Source of the DNA: Cacajao melanocephalus
Lineage: Eukaryota; Chordata; Mammalia; Primates; Pitheciidae
Length of the DNA stretch: 64,000 nt
Assembly (NCBI GenBank): GCA_963573385.1
Contig: CAUYLG010044514.1
Coordinates: 18,351-82,350, forward strand
Direction: 5' to 3'
In this document: positions 25,423 through 39,300 of the stretch, one piece after another
Numbering within the stretch: the first letter of the stretch is position 1
Layout of the letters: the number at the start of each line of letters is the position of its first letter
Translations under genes and position numbers: made by a program
Notes under the pieces: generated by a model
The model's database searches: none
What the model saw: the letters and a program-made list of their open reading frames with translations, nothing else
What the model was told of the DNA's origin: nothing

Positions 25423-27187
25423 GAGGTGAACTTCTTTACTTTTCACCTATTCTTTCTAAGTGGCTCCCAAGGGGGGGTGCTGATGACTAATGAGGAAAAT
25501 GAGAAGTTATGTTTCTCTTAAAAGCTTTGGGGATGAAGTGGACCTTTCTTCTCCGTGGAAGGTGAAGCCATGGAAGGAGGGAAGCCAGGTGGGTATTAGA
25601 CCAGGTGGAGGTCAGGCCAGGTGAAGGTCAGGCCTGGTGGAGGTGTCAGGCCTGGTGTGGGGCTTCAGGACTCATTGTGGGAGGAGGTCAGGTTGGCCTG
25701 GACGCTCAAGTTCCTGCTGTGGTCCCCAGCAGTTGGGATCCCCAGCAGTCCTGGTCCTCAGGGACTCTCACCCTTGTCCCAGGCTACTTTTCACCATGAC
25801 TGAGTAAAAAATCCTTTGGTCACATAAGCTGAACAGATTTACTCAGGGAGGGGCCTCTATTTCAAGGTGCCATGACCTCAGGGAGGTTGGATGGGGGAAG
25901 ATGTCAAAGGGGCCCCAGCTGACTGTTGAGTCTGGGGCTGGTAGTATTCACATCCATAGACTGGACCATTAACCAGCTGAGTTATAGACTCCAAAAGCAG
26001 CAATACTGGTTGACTCCAGACTGCATGCCCGTGACAGGGAGAGGGTGGGCGGCTGGGAGATGGTGTTTACTTACTTGCCATCCCTGAATCCTGAAGGCCA
26101 TTTTAATTAACTTTCAAACAGCTTATGTACTTTTTGGTCTTTGAGTTTGTACTTATGGCTACACACACACACCCACACATAATCCTATTTTAATGAAATC
26201 AGGGGAACATCAAAATCACTACACTGTATCACTGTCCCGTTAAAACGAACATCTCTCGCCATAGCAGAGTAGAAGGGCTGCTTTGTAGCTTCTTAGGATT
26301 TTTAATTATTTAAAGCAAACTTTCCACACACTGTTGTGCTGGTGAATCAAGGTCAAGTTTTGTTTTTTTTTCTAAATAAACAAGAAGGGATATTTTTGCA
26401 GCTTCCAAAGTAAGCTGCCGAAGAAAGAAAGGCTGGGACTAGCTTTGAATACGGTATCAGACTCCTGGTGAAATTGGATGTGTTTTTCAAAACACACTGC
26501 TAATATCTGGAGTGGAGTTATACATATTTATGGGAGCAAGTGTTGGTGGGCACGACCATGGGGAAGTAGTGAGGAAAATGAAAGGATATCCAATTAGCTC
26601 TGGGTGGAAATTGACTGTGTAGTGCAGCGGAAAGGGCCACGCTGGTGAATCACCACATCTAAAATAAAAGCGATCATAGCAACCTAAAGAACCAAAATAT
26701 TTTTGCCCGTGTGTGTGAGGGCGAGAGGGCAGGGGACACGTGATCTGGGAACTGACAACTGGGCCTGAGCTGGCTTTCAAGGCGGTGGGCTGACCAGTCC
26801 CCAGATGCAGTGAGGCTCTGAGGACTGGGAAGGGCTACTGGAGGTTGGCACAGAAAGAAGGAATTGAGTGATGCTGTGGGCAAGGGGAAGGGCTCTCCTC
26901 ACCCCCTAGTCACCAAGACGGTTATAAACTCAGGGTCATGGTCAAGGGCAGACTCGAGGGCTCTGAGTGAGTTCAGCACCCATCTGGGGATGCCTTGGAA
27001 GGGGAGGTGGAGGGCGTGGAGGAGGCATTAGTTGAGTTTCCCAGAGAGCTGAAGAGCTGGGAACATGACAGTTTGGGGACTCAGGAAAACCAATACTGAT
27101 GAGCACCTGAAGTTTTCCTAATGGAATTCTTAGTGACTCTGTTTCATCCACCTAGTATGGATTCTCTGTTAAATTCCTTTCTTTAGC
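25423..27187. other. Unique segment with a small GGTCAGGC minisatellite
   Basis: At 25603-25660 the words 'aggccaggtgaaggtc' and 'aggcctggtggaggt' repeat about three times. The section 26090-26400 is AT-rich with 'ttttaattaactttcaaac' and 'tttttaattatttaaagc', plus a short (CA)n at 26161-26178. No repeat family is recognised. Open frames have no domain. Confidence 0.45.
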
Positions 27188-27530
27188 ATCTGTATCACTT
27201 GGGGTCCCAATAGGAAACAGGTGGCACTCGAGCTGGGTAATCAAGGAGAGTTCAATAAAGGGACTGTTTGCAAAGGTGTAGGTACCATGTGAGGTAAGTA
27301 AAACATAAGGGATGTGCAGAGGGCTGGCGAAAGATGTAGAGAGAGAGAGTCATCACCCCATCACCTGGAGGGGAGGGGAGAAGCAGTATGGGACCTGGGG
27401 AGTGAGAGGACCACCTTGGTAGATGGTCCCAGAAGCCTGAGCCAACCTACCAGGAAAGAGCCATGGGAGGAAATATCCCAACCCCTCTCTCCCTCCACCC
27501 TCCAATCACCTGCTGACTCCTGTTGACCTA
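27188..27530 (-). mobile_element. LTR-like or other interspersed repeat fragment
   Basis: It begins 'tgtatcacttggggtcccaa' and continues 'gaaacaggtggcactc', 'gagttcaataaagggactgt' and later 'ccaatcacctgctgac'. These words recur in a mammalian interspersed repeat that I know but cannot name with certainty. Confidence 0.4.
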
Positions 27531-27639
27531 CCCCAACCTGAAGTCAGACCATTGTGGGGGATGGCAGGTCCAAAATCTGTGCGGCAAATGGCGGGTCTGA
27601 AAGATGCTGGGAAGAGTAGATGTTGCAGCCTCGAGTCCT

Positions 27640-27905
27640 CAGGCTGGAAACTCAGGCAGAATTTCTGTGTTACAGCCTGAAGGCAGAATTCCTTCTTCTT
27701 CGGGAAATCTGCCTTTGTTCTGAAGACCTTCAACTGATTGGATGAAACCCACTTATATTATGGAGAGTAGTCTGCTTTACTTCAACTGATTGTAAATATT
27801 AATCACATCTAGAAATAACTTTCCAGCAACATCTAGACTGCTCTTTGACCAAACAACTGGTCACCGTAGTCTAGCCAAGCTGACACATAACATGAACCAT
27901 GACAG
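27640..27905 (-). mobile_element. ERVL/MaLR-like LTR fragment
   Basis: Antisense end of an LTR: 'caactgattggatgaaaccc', 'gtctgctttacttcaactga', 'aatcacatctagaaataa', and 'aagctgacacataacatgaa' ending '...ccatgaca'. Read on the other strand it begins TGTCATGG-TTCATGTTATGTGTCAGC, the expected LTR start. Confidence 0.55.
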
Positions 27906-27984
27906 TCTTTGTGATGGGGCAAATAGAAGCAGGGTTGTGATGAGATTCAATCAGGACCTTACAGTTTAAATGTCACTCTCACTC

Positions 27985-28140
27985 GTGTTGATTTATCTAA
28001 TCCTCAAAACCATACGGTGAAACAGGTATTACCATCTATAATTTATAGATGTTGCAACTGAGGCTCAGAGAAATACTTGCTTAAGGACACAGAGCTGGAA
28101 AATTGGAGAGGTAAGACTCAAATTCAAGTCTTCTGACGTC
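27985..28140 (-). repeat. MIR SINE
   Basis: Antisense MIR: 'taatcctcaaaaccatacgg', 'ttatagatgttgcaactgag', 'gctcagagaaatacttgc', 'ttaaggacacagagctgg'. Confidence 0.75.
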
Positions 28141-28216
28141 AATTCTAGGTAGTTTCTAAGAGGGTAGCACAATATTTTTAAGTCCCATTAGGAAATCATG
28201 TCGTAACAGGAGGTTA

Positions 28217-28690
<474 letters not shown>

Positions 28691-28939
28691 GTCATGGCTC
28701 TGTGAGCAGTTTGCCGCTTTGCCAAGACAGTCTCTCCACTTCAGCTTATCGTTTGTAGCCACGTGAAACCAAGCCCTTTGAATCTCAGCTGGCTTCTCCC
28801 TGCTTTGCTTTCAAAGGGCAGTCTTTGCTGAGGGGTGAGTAGGGTTATGGCAGGCATCTTTGCTGTCGGGTTATGCTGAGTACCTTCTGATGACACTGAC
28901 CCTGTAATTGTGTGAGCTGACATGCAGGTCTTGCCGTGG

Positions 28940-29110
28940 TGTGCTGGGTGCAGGCACAGACTCTGCAGCTAGGCTGCCTGCATTTGACTCTTGCTTTGGC
29001 CACTTACAGCTATATGGCCTTATCAAGCCACACCTCAGCTGTGCCGTCTGGAACTAGCACAATGATAGTGCCTACTCCTGGGGTTTTTATGAGGACAGAC
29101 AGGATGACCA
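28940..29110 (+). repeat. MIR SINE
   Basis: Sense MIR: 'gcacagactctgcagctagg', 'ctgcctgcatttgactct', 'ggccacttacagctatatgg', 'acctcagctgtgccgtctgg'. Confidence 0.75.
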
Positions 29111-29284
29111 CTTTTGTTTTAGGGTCCCTGATTTACCACTTCCTCTGGGCAGCTTTCTCTAACCCCCTGGACCAGGTTGAGGACTTGCTGCTGTTCGCTT
29201 CTCTACCACTGTTTCATATAGAAAATACCTGTGGAGCTTCTATTACGCCAGCCCTATCCAGGTAAGCCAACTGGACATGGCCAA

Positions 29285-29600
29285 TCTAGAGGAGTTAGAA
29301 GTCATTAACCAAATAATGATAGAAATAAATGTAAAATTATAATTGTGTTAAATGCTTTGAGGAAGAAGTACAAAATACGACAAAAGCATAAAGAGAGGGA
29401 TTTGATCTAGCCTGGGGAACTAACTGAATTCAAACCAGAAGGAATACTAGGAAAAAGAGAGAAAGAGTTTCAGAAGGAAGGAGGCAGATGCAAAGGTCCT
29501 GCGGCAGAAGGGGGTATTTTAACAAGTAGGATTTCACTACAGGATGAAGCCGGAAGAAGGGAGAGAAAGAAGGTGTGGAAGGTAATAGGAGTGATAACAA
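29285..29600 (-). repeat. L2 LINE fragment
   Basis: Antisense L2-like words: 'gttaaatgctttgaggaaga', 'agaaggaaggaggcagatg', 'gcaaaggtcctgcggcagaa', 'gtaggatttcactacagg'. A possible sense L2 piece precedes it at 29115-29235. Confidence 0.5.
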
Positions 29601-29623
29601 CAGCTATCAAGATGCCAGGGCGT

Positions 29624-29912
29624 GGCTGGGTGTGGTGGCTCACGCCTGTGATCTCAGCACTTTGGAGGACCGCTTGAGCTCAGGAGCTGGAGATCAGCCT
29701 GGGCAACAGAGAGAGACCTCGTCTCTACTAAAAAAAATAAAATAAAAAATAAAATTAGCTGGGCATGGTGGCGTGCACCTGTAGTCCCAGCTACTTGTAG
29801 GAGAATTGCTTGAACCCAGGAGACGGAGGCTGCAGTGAGCCGAGATCACGCCACTGCCCTCCATCCTGGGTGACAGAGTGAGATTCTGTCTCAAAAAAAA
29901 AAAAAAAAAAAA
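29624..29912 (+). repeat. Alu SINE
   Basis: Full-length but internally deleted Alu ('cactttggaggaccgcttg') with a 22-A tail. It directly precedes an older Alu piece. Confidence 0.9.
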
Positions 29913-30112
29913 AATTCTCCGCATCTCTACAAGTAATAACCAAATTATCCAGGCACAGTGGCACATACCTGTAGTGCTAGCTACTGGTGAGGCCAAGGAG
30001 GGAGAATTGCTTGTGCCCAGGAGGTCAAGGCTGCAGTGGGCTATGAATGTGCCACTGCACTTCAGCCTGTGCGAAAGAATGAAACCGTCTCAGAAAAAAA
30101 AAAAAAAGAGAG
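29913..30112 (+). repeat. Older Alu right-arm fragment
   Basis: It starts within the arm ('catctctacaagtaataacc') and keeps 'ccaggcacagtggcacatac', 'gcccaggaggtcaaggctgc' and 'gtgccactgcacttcagcct'. AluJ-like. Confidence 0.85.
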
Positions 30113-30374
30113 AAGTTCTTGTGTTTTCTCCAACTTAAAGCTATAGAATCCTAGTCATAGGTATCGTGTAGGGCACATTGTCACAAAAATAGATATGACA
30201 TTGCCCCTGTCTTGATGTAGGTTCCAGGCTACTCCGGAGATAAGACACACACAGACAATTACGCATCATGTAGAAAGTGGAACAAGTTGGAAATTAAGAA
30301 GGAAGAGAGAGGTCACTTCTTGAGGGACAAGAGGAGGTGGGAATCTGCTTAGAAATGGCCACGCAGGCTAAAAG
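30113..30374. other. Weak L2-like antisense sequence
   Basis: 'gacattgcccctgtcttgat' and 'ggagataagacacacacaga' resemble antisense L2. Nothing else is seen. Confidence 0.3.
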
Positions 30375-30560
30375 TCACCAGTCGTCCACAGCGTGTGGCA
30401 CTGGCACCAAGAAAATGTGGATGTCTTTGTTGGCATTAACCTCAAAAAGCGAGTCCTTTAAAATCCAGATGCCATGGTAACTTTTAAAAATAGCCTTTGG
30501 TATGGAGGCTTTTTGAAAGTCTAAATAAATTACACCCATTGGTTCCTCCTTGTCCACGCA
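30375..30560 (-). pseudogene. CR1/L3-like reverse transcriptase remnant
   Basis: A 60-codon minus-strand frame contains V-I-Y-L-D-F-Q-K-A, the pattern of reverse transcriptase block A in non-LTR retrotransposons (the Asp is one catalytic acid). It is followed by K-S-Y-H-G-I-W-I-L-K, which echoes the 'K-L-x-x-x-G-I' stretch after that block. The following F-D is lost and no further RT blocks are seen. This is most likely a fossil of an ancient LINE (CR1/L3 or similar), not a gene. Family assignment is tentative. Confidence 0.4.
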
Positions 30561-31498
30561 TTAATCTTCTCAAGGCTACAGTGCATTAATCAGCACTGCT
30601 TTCTCCCTCTGAAATTGCCTTTTCCCTGGTAAGTTCTGTGAGTCTGAATGCCTCCTATCGATTCCACGAGCCTGCACACGCCAGTGTGGGAAGGGACGTG
30701 CTCCACCTGTGGTTCCCAGGATCCCTTTCAGAGCCTTCCCTGCACTTGGGGTCCCACTGGTATTTTCTGGTCCCCAGATATTGGGAGCTCTTTGTGCTGA
30801 CAGTTGATGCATTAGCTGAGAGTAGTACAATTTCACCTCCTCCTCTCCAAGCCCTCTGAGAAGTCTTAGGTGAGCCTTATCTCTTCCCAGGGATTTAGTT
30901 ACGTTTAGCTTAAGAGCTAGGTAGAGCACGTGATAATCTGATGCCATTTGGCTCGCTATCTTCAAACTACCTGCTTCGATAAATATTCCACAAGTGGCTC
31001 AGCCACATTCCGCTTCCTTTCTTCCTCTGCCTAGGCATTGCTGTCACTGTTACTGTGTATGCCATGAACTTGCAGGTGCTTTGGTGCAAAGAACGTTCCA
31101 TCCAGGCTTTGGAACTACCAGCAGAGCATCTCTTGAATTAGTTGTGTCCTTGATGATTCCATTCTGCCCTAAATCTGCCACACTTCATGGGTCTCCCAGA
31201 ATTTTTTGGTCAAACCTTCTCTATGTCTACAAAAAGCAGTAAGTTCATGTCTTCAGCCTTCCCTAATATGTTTGGGCACCCAGGGTGTCCTACAGGCTAA
31301 CTTATATGAAAGGGTGCAATTTCAGAAAAATACTCACCAGGCTGGGGCAAGAAGCCATGGGTCAGCAGTGTGACTGGTGAGGGTGGACCCACAAGAAGTG
31401 CTCTAGGAGAAGGGATATTTTGCAAAGAAGCTCCATAGCTTTGGGTGGAGGTGGGAGCCTGTTTCTATGGCTTGCCCAGAGCTCCTTAGCTGACCACG
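30561..31498. other. Unique sequence; longest frame 129 codons on minus strand
   Basis: No repeat recognised. The frame at 30576-30965 (minus) has no signal peptide, domain or splice context that I can identify. It adjoins the RT-like remnant and may share its ancient origin. Confidence 0.35.
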
Positions 31499-31862
31499 TG
31501 ATATGATTTGGCTGTGTCCCCACTCAAATCTCATCTTGAACTGTAGCTCCCATAATTCCCATGTGTTGCGGGAGGGACCCGTAAAAGATAATTGAATCAC
31601 AATTGTGGGGGAAGTTTTCCCCATACTGTTCTCATGGTAGTGAACAAGTCTCATGAGATCTGATGGTTTTATAAGGGGTTTCACCTTTCACTTGGCTCTC
31701 AATTCTCTCTCCTGCCACCATGTGAGACATGCCATTCATGTTCTGCCTTGATTGTGAGGCTTCTCCAGCCACGTGGCACTGTGAGTCCATTAAACCTCTT
31801 TTTCATTATAATTACCCAGTCTCAGGTATGTCTTCATCAGCAGCGTGAGAACAGACTATACA
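31499..31862 (+). mobile_element. THE1-type MaLR LTR
   Basis: It starts TGATATGATTTGGCTGTG and keeps 'ctcatgagatctgatggttt', 'ctctcctgccaccatgtga', 'gtccattaaacctctttttc' and 'attacccagtctcaggtatg', ending near 'acagactataca'. At 364 bp it is the expected THE1 LTR length. No internal region is attached. Confidence 0.9.
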
Positions 31863-33364
31863 CTATGAGTCTAGGAAGGACATGCTGTGTCTTAAAGGGT
31901 CAGCTAGAATGGTCCAAATTCACAGAATATCAGATCATTCCAGACCTTTAAAAACTGAAATGCACAGAGGTAGTCCTCTTTGCTTACCCACAAGCCTTAT
32001 GTACAGTATTTGAGGGATGGCCTCACCAAAGGACTGAGTCAGGAGGCAGGAGGCAGCTGGAGTCCATGCCCAGCCTCAGGGAGGCCATTGCCATGAAGAT
32101 CGGGGTATGTGAGGTGCCCCCTCATCCTCTATGACCTCTTTGCTGTCTGAAATGGGGCTCTGTGTGTCTGACAATAATAGTCAAACTTCAGACTTATTAA
32201 AACCATCTCAAAAATAGCATCCCTGAGACCTGTAAGGCAACCCTGGCTCTTAGCATTCGGAAGAATTCTTTGAAATGTTTAACTTCAAGCTTATTTAACA
32301 TGAGAAAAGGAAGGCTCTGAATCAGAGGCGTTGTTCAATTGATTTGCATTTATTGTCAGGCAAGGCATGCTTGAATGGTTGGACTAGACAGTGTTTGAAG
32401 TCCCTTCCAGCCATGAATCCCATGCTTCTCATAGGTGGTCTGACAAGTGAGGAATGTGGCCAAAACACACCTAGCTTGATCTGGGAGCAGTTAGGATTCC
32501 AGAAGATTTGTGGCAAGGAGAAGGGCCAAGTTAGAAACAAGTAGGTGTCAGCGGAATATGTCACCAGGCGGAGTCACCATCTATCTCCAGGAATTTGAGT
32601 TCAAAAAAAATGGAACATCGATCCTCAGAGGAGGCAGGATACGGTGTTCTCCCATTGTTGGATGTGCTGAAATCCTTGGAACCAAGGCTAGGAGTCAACT
32701 GGACTGGGGCTCATGGCAAGGACTTGGCCAAGTCGAATAGAGCAGGACAAAATGATTAGAACCAAGGAGCCAAGATCAGACAGGGTCTATGAGCCAAGGG
32801 GGATGGATGTTAGCTATTGACTACAGGCTCTGAAATTTCTCCTGCCTGAGTACAGGATGGAAGGTGTTGGATTTAAAATTCTAGTCGAGTGGTCTCAGCA
32901 GGGGGAAAAAAAAGTGAAGGTTTCAATTGGTTATTAAGGTTAATTTTTGTAGAATGAACTTTAAAAATACGGAAAGAATGATAGAATCTCTGAGAACATC
33001 TGCACAGACAGCAAAGCCAGCAGAGTGACACTCAGGGATGGCTTTTATATCTGTATCTGAAATCGTCCTCTGAGAACCCTTAAGTGTAACTTTTCACACA
33101 GATAGCAAGCACAGTGAAGAAAGTGCTTAGCTGGCCATTCCTGAGAGAGTTATCAGAAATTAACGAAAATGCCAAAGATGTGCCATCAACTAAATAGGAA
33201 TGGAGGACCTCAGATCACACTAGGGCAATTCAGCAGCTGAAGACATTTTCACTGAGGAGTGTTTCTATGCCCCTCGTTTTGCAGAACATAGAGAGTGTTT
33301 CAAATAGCATTGCAAGAAATCAGAGAGACGCCTGCTTGGAATGTTAAAGCAAGACAGGCACACT
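31863..33364. other. Mostly unique; CR1/L3- or MIR3-type tail near 32340-32430
   Basis: 'gcttgaatggttggactaga' followed by 'gaagtcccttccagcc' is the typical tail shared by CR1/L3 and some MIR families. The remainder (32430-33360) shows no recognised repeat or exon. Confidence 0.4.
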
Positions 33365-33655
33365 GTATTTTTAGTAGAGACGGCATTTCACCATGTCAGC
33401 CAGGATGGTCTCGATCTCCTGACCTCGTGATTTGCCCTCCTCGGCCTCCCAAAGTGCTGGGATTACAGGCATGAGCCATTACACCTGGTGATGATTCGAT
33501 TCTTAATTGCACATTTATGCTGTAATGGAATGAGACTTTTGGAAACTTTGGAAGAGAGTGACGATATTTTGCATGTGGGATGGATGTGACTCCTCAGGGC
33601 CAGAGACTAGGCTGTGGGAGGCAGCCTCTGAGAAGGTCCCAAATGAGGTCTCAAT
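33365..33655 (-). repeat. Duplicated block, copy 1 (partial Alu plus flank)
   Basis: The last ~125 bp of an antisense Alu (33365-33489) run directly into 'gatgattcgattctt' and ~165 bp of downstream sequence. The whole block is repeated at 34424-34712 with about 93-95% identity, in the same orientation, offset 1059 bp. Because copy 2 contains the complete Alu with its target duplication, copy 1 is probably the derived one. Confidence 0.85.
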
Positions 33656-34712
<1,057 letters not shown>

Positions 34713-34974
34713 CTGGGATGTATCCCCTAGTACAGCTTCCTCTCATGTTATACCACATTTGTGCCATGTAACCTAGGAACCGAATCAGAATCCCCACCAT
34801 TATTCCTGACCCACAGAAACTGTGAGATAACAAGTATTGTGTTTAGAGACTCCGAAGTTTGGTGTAATTTTTAAATGCTGCAATAGAAGATGAATCCACT
34901 CAGCACATGGGTATCTTTTTGGTCATTAGCCTCCCATCCCTGTTCCAGGCAGGAAGATAAATAAGGGAACAACA

Positions 34975-35304
<330 letters not shown>

Positions 35305-35315
35305 AAGGAACAACA

Positions 35316-35821
35316 TGCAAATATGGAGATGCCCTTCTTAGAGAGCAGCACATTTCTGCTTCTGTCCACTGAGCAAGAACTAGATCCATGGCTCTCCCTG
35401 GCTGCAGAGAAGACTGGGAAGTGGTTTTTTTGTTGGTTTTGCTGGGAAAATTACTGTCTGGAAGAAAAAAAATCAGAGTTCCATTAGTAAGAAAGAAAAG
35501 GGAATGGATATTGGAAAGGTGATTATACTGTGTTACAACAGATTTATTCCTGAGTGTGCTACACATTCCAACATTACACAGATCCCTTTTCTCATCACGG
35601 CACCTAGAAAATAATGCTTGTGGAGCACGCTGGGATAGAGGGCGAATGAGGCTTACAACTAAGGAAACTGGCGTGGGGACATGGACTGATGCAGGATCTA
35701 CCTAGTTCCTCCAATGGCTTACAGGATGATCAATATCCCTGCAGACCAGTAACCCATCCACAGCCGCACTGCTTGGGAAACGTCATAGGTAAAGTTTCTC
35801 AGAGATCAGTATACAGGTTTT
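35316..35821. other. Unique sequence
   Basis: No repeat or exon recognised. The 231-codon minus-strand frame 34871-35566 is mostly the Alu read in antisense. Confidence 0.4.
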
Positions 35822-36139
<318 letters not shown>

Positions 36140-36864
36140 ATATTTGTGAAGGGCAAGGGATGTGGGACTGGGCAAATGGAGAAGTTGAACAGCAATAAAA
36201 TGGCATCAGAGACCTCAGCTGACCTTCTGGGCAATCAGCCCTGCAGACTTGTCCCACCTGAGACAAGGGAGCCAGGTCTTCTTGACCCCTTTCCCACCAC
36301 TGACCAGTCATTGGATATGGGGCGAGGTGTGGCTTTCAGTGAGGGACTCTGAGGCTGAGTCTAGTGCCCTGTTTAGGAGAACCATCAGCTGCCATTATTC
36401 CCAGGAGCAAGAGCAATGAGTCCCTCAGTCCCAAAGGGGCTTCTGGAGGCTTTGTGTTCTACCATCACAGGGAGCAGCCACACCTCCTACGAAATGGTCC
36501 TTGGTGGCACAGTAAGAGCAGAAAACATGGATCCATGAAAGAAAGGTCTGACCCGGAACAACCTTTATAGTATTCTTATGCCTTTCATCCATTGCATCTC
36601 AGGCAGCGGATGAGTCCCAGGGCCTGGAGGAGAATTCCACCTGCCTTTACCAGGCCTAGAGCACTGACAAATGTGTTTTGTGCTGCTGTTTATTTGGATC
36701 CAGCCACACTCTTCTGCAGCATTTAATTGTCATGGACATCATGTAGCGAGAGGCCGCTGAGAGACTGAAAGGAGCTTCCAATTTGTCTTCAGAAAGTTTT
36801 CTCCATTATGAGATAAGGAAGATTAAAGGACTGATAATACTTTACACCCATATCATCTTTCCTG
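36140..36864. other. Unique sequence
   Basis: No repeat or exon recognised. Short frames on both strands lack domains. Confidence 0.4.
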
Positions 36865-36990
36865 CCAGCAAAGAGCTTCCGTCCACACGTTATCTTATTT
36901 GAGCCTCAGGAGAGTCCTGTGAGGTAGTTAGAATAGGAATTAGTATTGGTCTTAGGTATGAACAAATTATAACTTCAGAAACTGATGCTT
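36865..36990 (-). repeat. MIR SINE
   Basis: Antisense MIR: 'ttatcttatttgagcctcag', 'agagtcctgtgaggtagtta', 'acttcagaaactgatgctt'. Confidence 0.6.
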
Positions 36991-37181
36991 CCACCTTTCC
37001 CATTTCTTGATTTTTAAAAACCGGTCAAGATCCTTTCCATTGTCTTGGAATTCAAGAAAGCGAAAGCACGAAGGCAAGTGAGGAAAAGAAGCCCCTTCTC
37101 TTATGCCTGTCTGGTTTATGACATTCTTCGCCCATCTCTGACGTCACAGTACAAGAATTAGGACACAGGAATGAAACCACC

Positions 37182-37775
37182 TGATATGATTTGGCTCTAT
37201 ATCCCCATCCAAATCTCATGTGAAATTGTAATCTCCTTGGAAGGCCAAGGTGGTTGGATCACCTAAGGTCAGGAATTCGAGACCAGCCTGACCAATATTG
37301 TGAAACCTCATCTCTATTAAAAACTACAAAAATTAGCCAGGCATGGTGGCATGCACCTGTAGTCCCAGCTATTCGGAGGCTGAGACAGGAGGATCGCTTG
37401 AACCCAGGGAGGCAGGAGACAGAGCAAGACTCTGTCTCAAAAAAAAAGAAATTGTTATCCACACATGTTGAAGGTGGGGCCTGGAGGGAGGTGACCGGAT
37501 CATGGGGGTGGATCTCCTCCCATGGTGTTCTCGTGTTAGTGACTGAGTTCTTATGAGATCTGATGGTTTAAAAGTGGGTGGCATGCCCTCCCCCAACCCC
37601 ACCACCTCTCCTGCTCCAACATGGTAAAGACATGCTTGCTTCTCCTTATGCCATGATCCTAAGTTTTCTGAGTGCCCCCAGCCATGAGGAACTGTGAGTC
37701 AATTAAACCTCTTTTCTTTGAAAATTACCCAGTCTCAGGTAGTTCTTTATTGTAGTGTGAAAAAGGACTAATACA
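37182..37775 (+). mobile_element. MST-type MaLR LTR interrupted by an Alu
   Basis: It starts TGATATGATTTGGCTC and ends GGACTAATACA. Middle landmarks are 'gggaggtgaccggatcatgg', 'cttatgagatctgatggttt', 'caattaaacctcttttcttt' and 'attacccagtctcaggta'. Flanks CCACC/TCACC (37177-37181, 37776-37780) give a probable 5-bp duplication with one change. The Alu at 37239-37447 splits it. Confidence 0.9.
37239..37447 (+). repeat. 5'-truncated Alu inside the MST LTR
   Basis: It starts at 'ttggaaggccaaggtgg', lacking the first ~45 bp, and lacks ~60 bp of the right arm. Flanked by GAAATTGT(A/T)ATC at 37222-37233 and 37448-37459. Confidence 0.9.
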
Positions 37776-38960
37776 TCACCCAAACCAGAAACATGGAAAC
37801 TGTCAACTTCTGGGATCATATCACTTACCTAGTACCCCGTACTAGATGCAGGTCACTGCAGGGGCCATGCCGTGGGGGTAGAACCAAACGTAAATAGCAA
37901 TCATAGTTTTTACTGAGCTAACAATCCAGTGAGGGACATCAGATGGGCAAAGGACTAGAAAACATTGAGGAAAAAAAGTAAGGTCGATTTTGCAGGAGTG
38001 TAGAGAAGGCATGAATGCAAGGAAGCTTTAACAGAAGAGGCAGCATGACAGCTGGTCCCTGAAGGAAGAGTAGCATTTCCTTTAGCAGATGGTGAAACAG
38101 CAATGACGACCTCATGGCCTAGCGTTAATCCCAAGCTTTGTGCATGCCAGGCATTGGGCTGAATGAAGGCGACTGCATTCACCATGTTGCCAATGCATCC
38201 AGGTCAATGTTTAGCCCATTATTCACTCATTACCACCAGCCAGCCAATCAAACAGCCCACGCCTGCTGGCTCTTCCATTGGTCTATTTTCTAACCATGTT
38301 TTGTGCTCTCGACACTTTTTGTTGAATTGGATATTACTGGATTAAAAATTATATACTTGGCTACAGCTTGCCTTGCAGCAAGAAACCCCTCCAGCTGGTA
38401 ACTCATGGGGTCTTTGGGAGTATTCAAAAGACACTTTGAGCAGCAGATGTTCTCCTATCTGCACCAAGTCAGACATCCTATTTGCACACAGGTGATATAT
38501 AAGCTGTGCCCAGGGGAAACAGCAGGCCCTTGAATAAGGTGGATTTTTTTCAGAGTTGCCTATTTGTCTTGCTTTTTTGTTCCACCTTTATTCTTCTCCT
38601 GGAGGGAATTTCCTAATAGGATTAATAAATGAAAAATATAAATAATGTGACTACTGAAATGTAGATTTTCCAAGAATGCAATGTATTACTGGCTTCGTGG
38701 TGGCTAAGCCGTGCGATGCCATCTGTTAAACGGTCACTTCACAAGCTGCCAGGAGGAGAGGATTTCACAAATTACAAGCCTGAGCTTTCAGCTGCAGGCC
38801 TGGTTAGCCAGTTATGCGTCCCAGGTGTCTTGACCTAGGGGGCGCAGAAGAGGGAGGAGATAGTGACCTGGGAATGTAAGTAACCTCCCACCATAGCACT
38901 GATGGCATGTGGCACAGGACCTTCTGGCTGGCCTGGCCCGTGCTATTTTCTTTGCAGTTT
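37776..38960. other. Largely unique; weak L2 at 37880-38110
   Basis: 'actgagctaacaatccagtg' and 'aggaagctttaacagaagag' are weakly L2-like. From 38340 to 38880 the sequence is free of recognised repeats and AT/GC balanced, a candidate for conservation testing. Confidence 0.4.
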
Positions 38961-39286
38961 TTAAATTTTATTTTATTTTTAGACAGAGCCTCCCTCTGTT
39001 GCCCAGGCTGGAGTGCAGTGGTGTGATCTCAGCTCACTGCAACCTCTGCCTTGGATTCAAGAAGCGATTCTCTTGCCTCAGCCTCCTGAGTAGCTGGAAT
39101 TACAGGCATTCACCATGCCTGTAATTTTCGTATTTTTAGTAGAGACAGATTTTGCCATGTTGGCCAGGTTGGTCTCAAACTCCTGACTCCAAGTGGTCCA
39201 CCTGGCTCAGCCTCCCAAAGTGCTGTGATCCGCCCGCCTTAGCCTCCCAAAGTGCTGGATTGTAGGCATGAACTACCATTCCTGGC
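38961..39286 (-). repeat. Alu SINE with internal duplication
   Basis: Antisense Alu flanked by TTTCTTTGCAGTTT (38947-38960) and TTTCTCTGCAGTTT (39287-39300). The stretch 'gcctcccaaagtgctg' is repeated (39210-39225 and 39242-39257), a short internal duplication. Confidence 0.9.
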
Positions 39287-39300
39287 TTTCTCTGCAGTTT

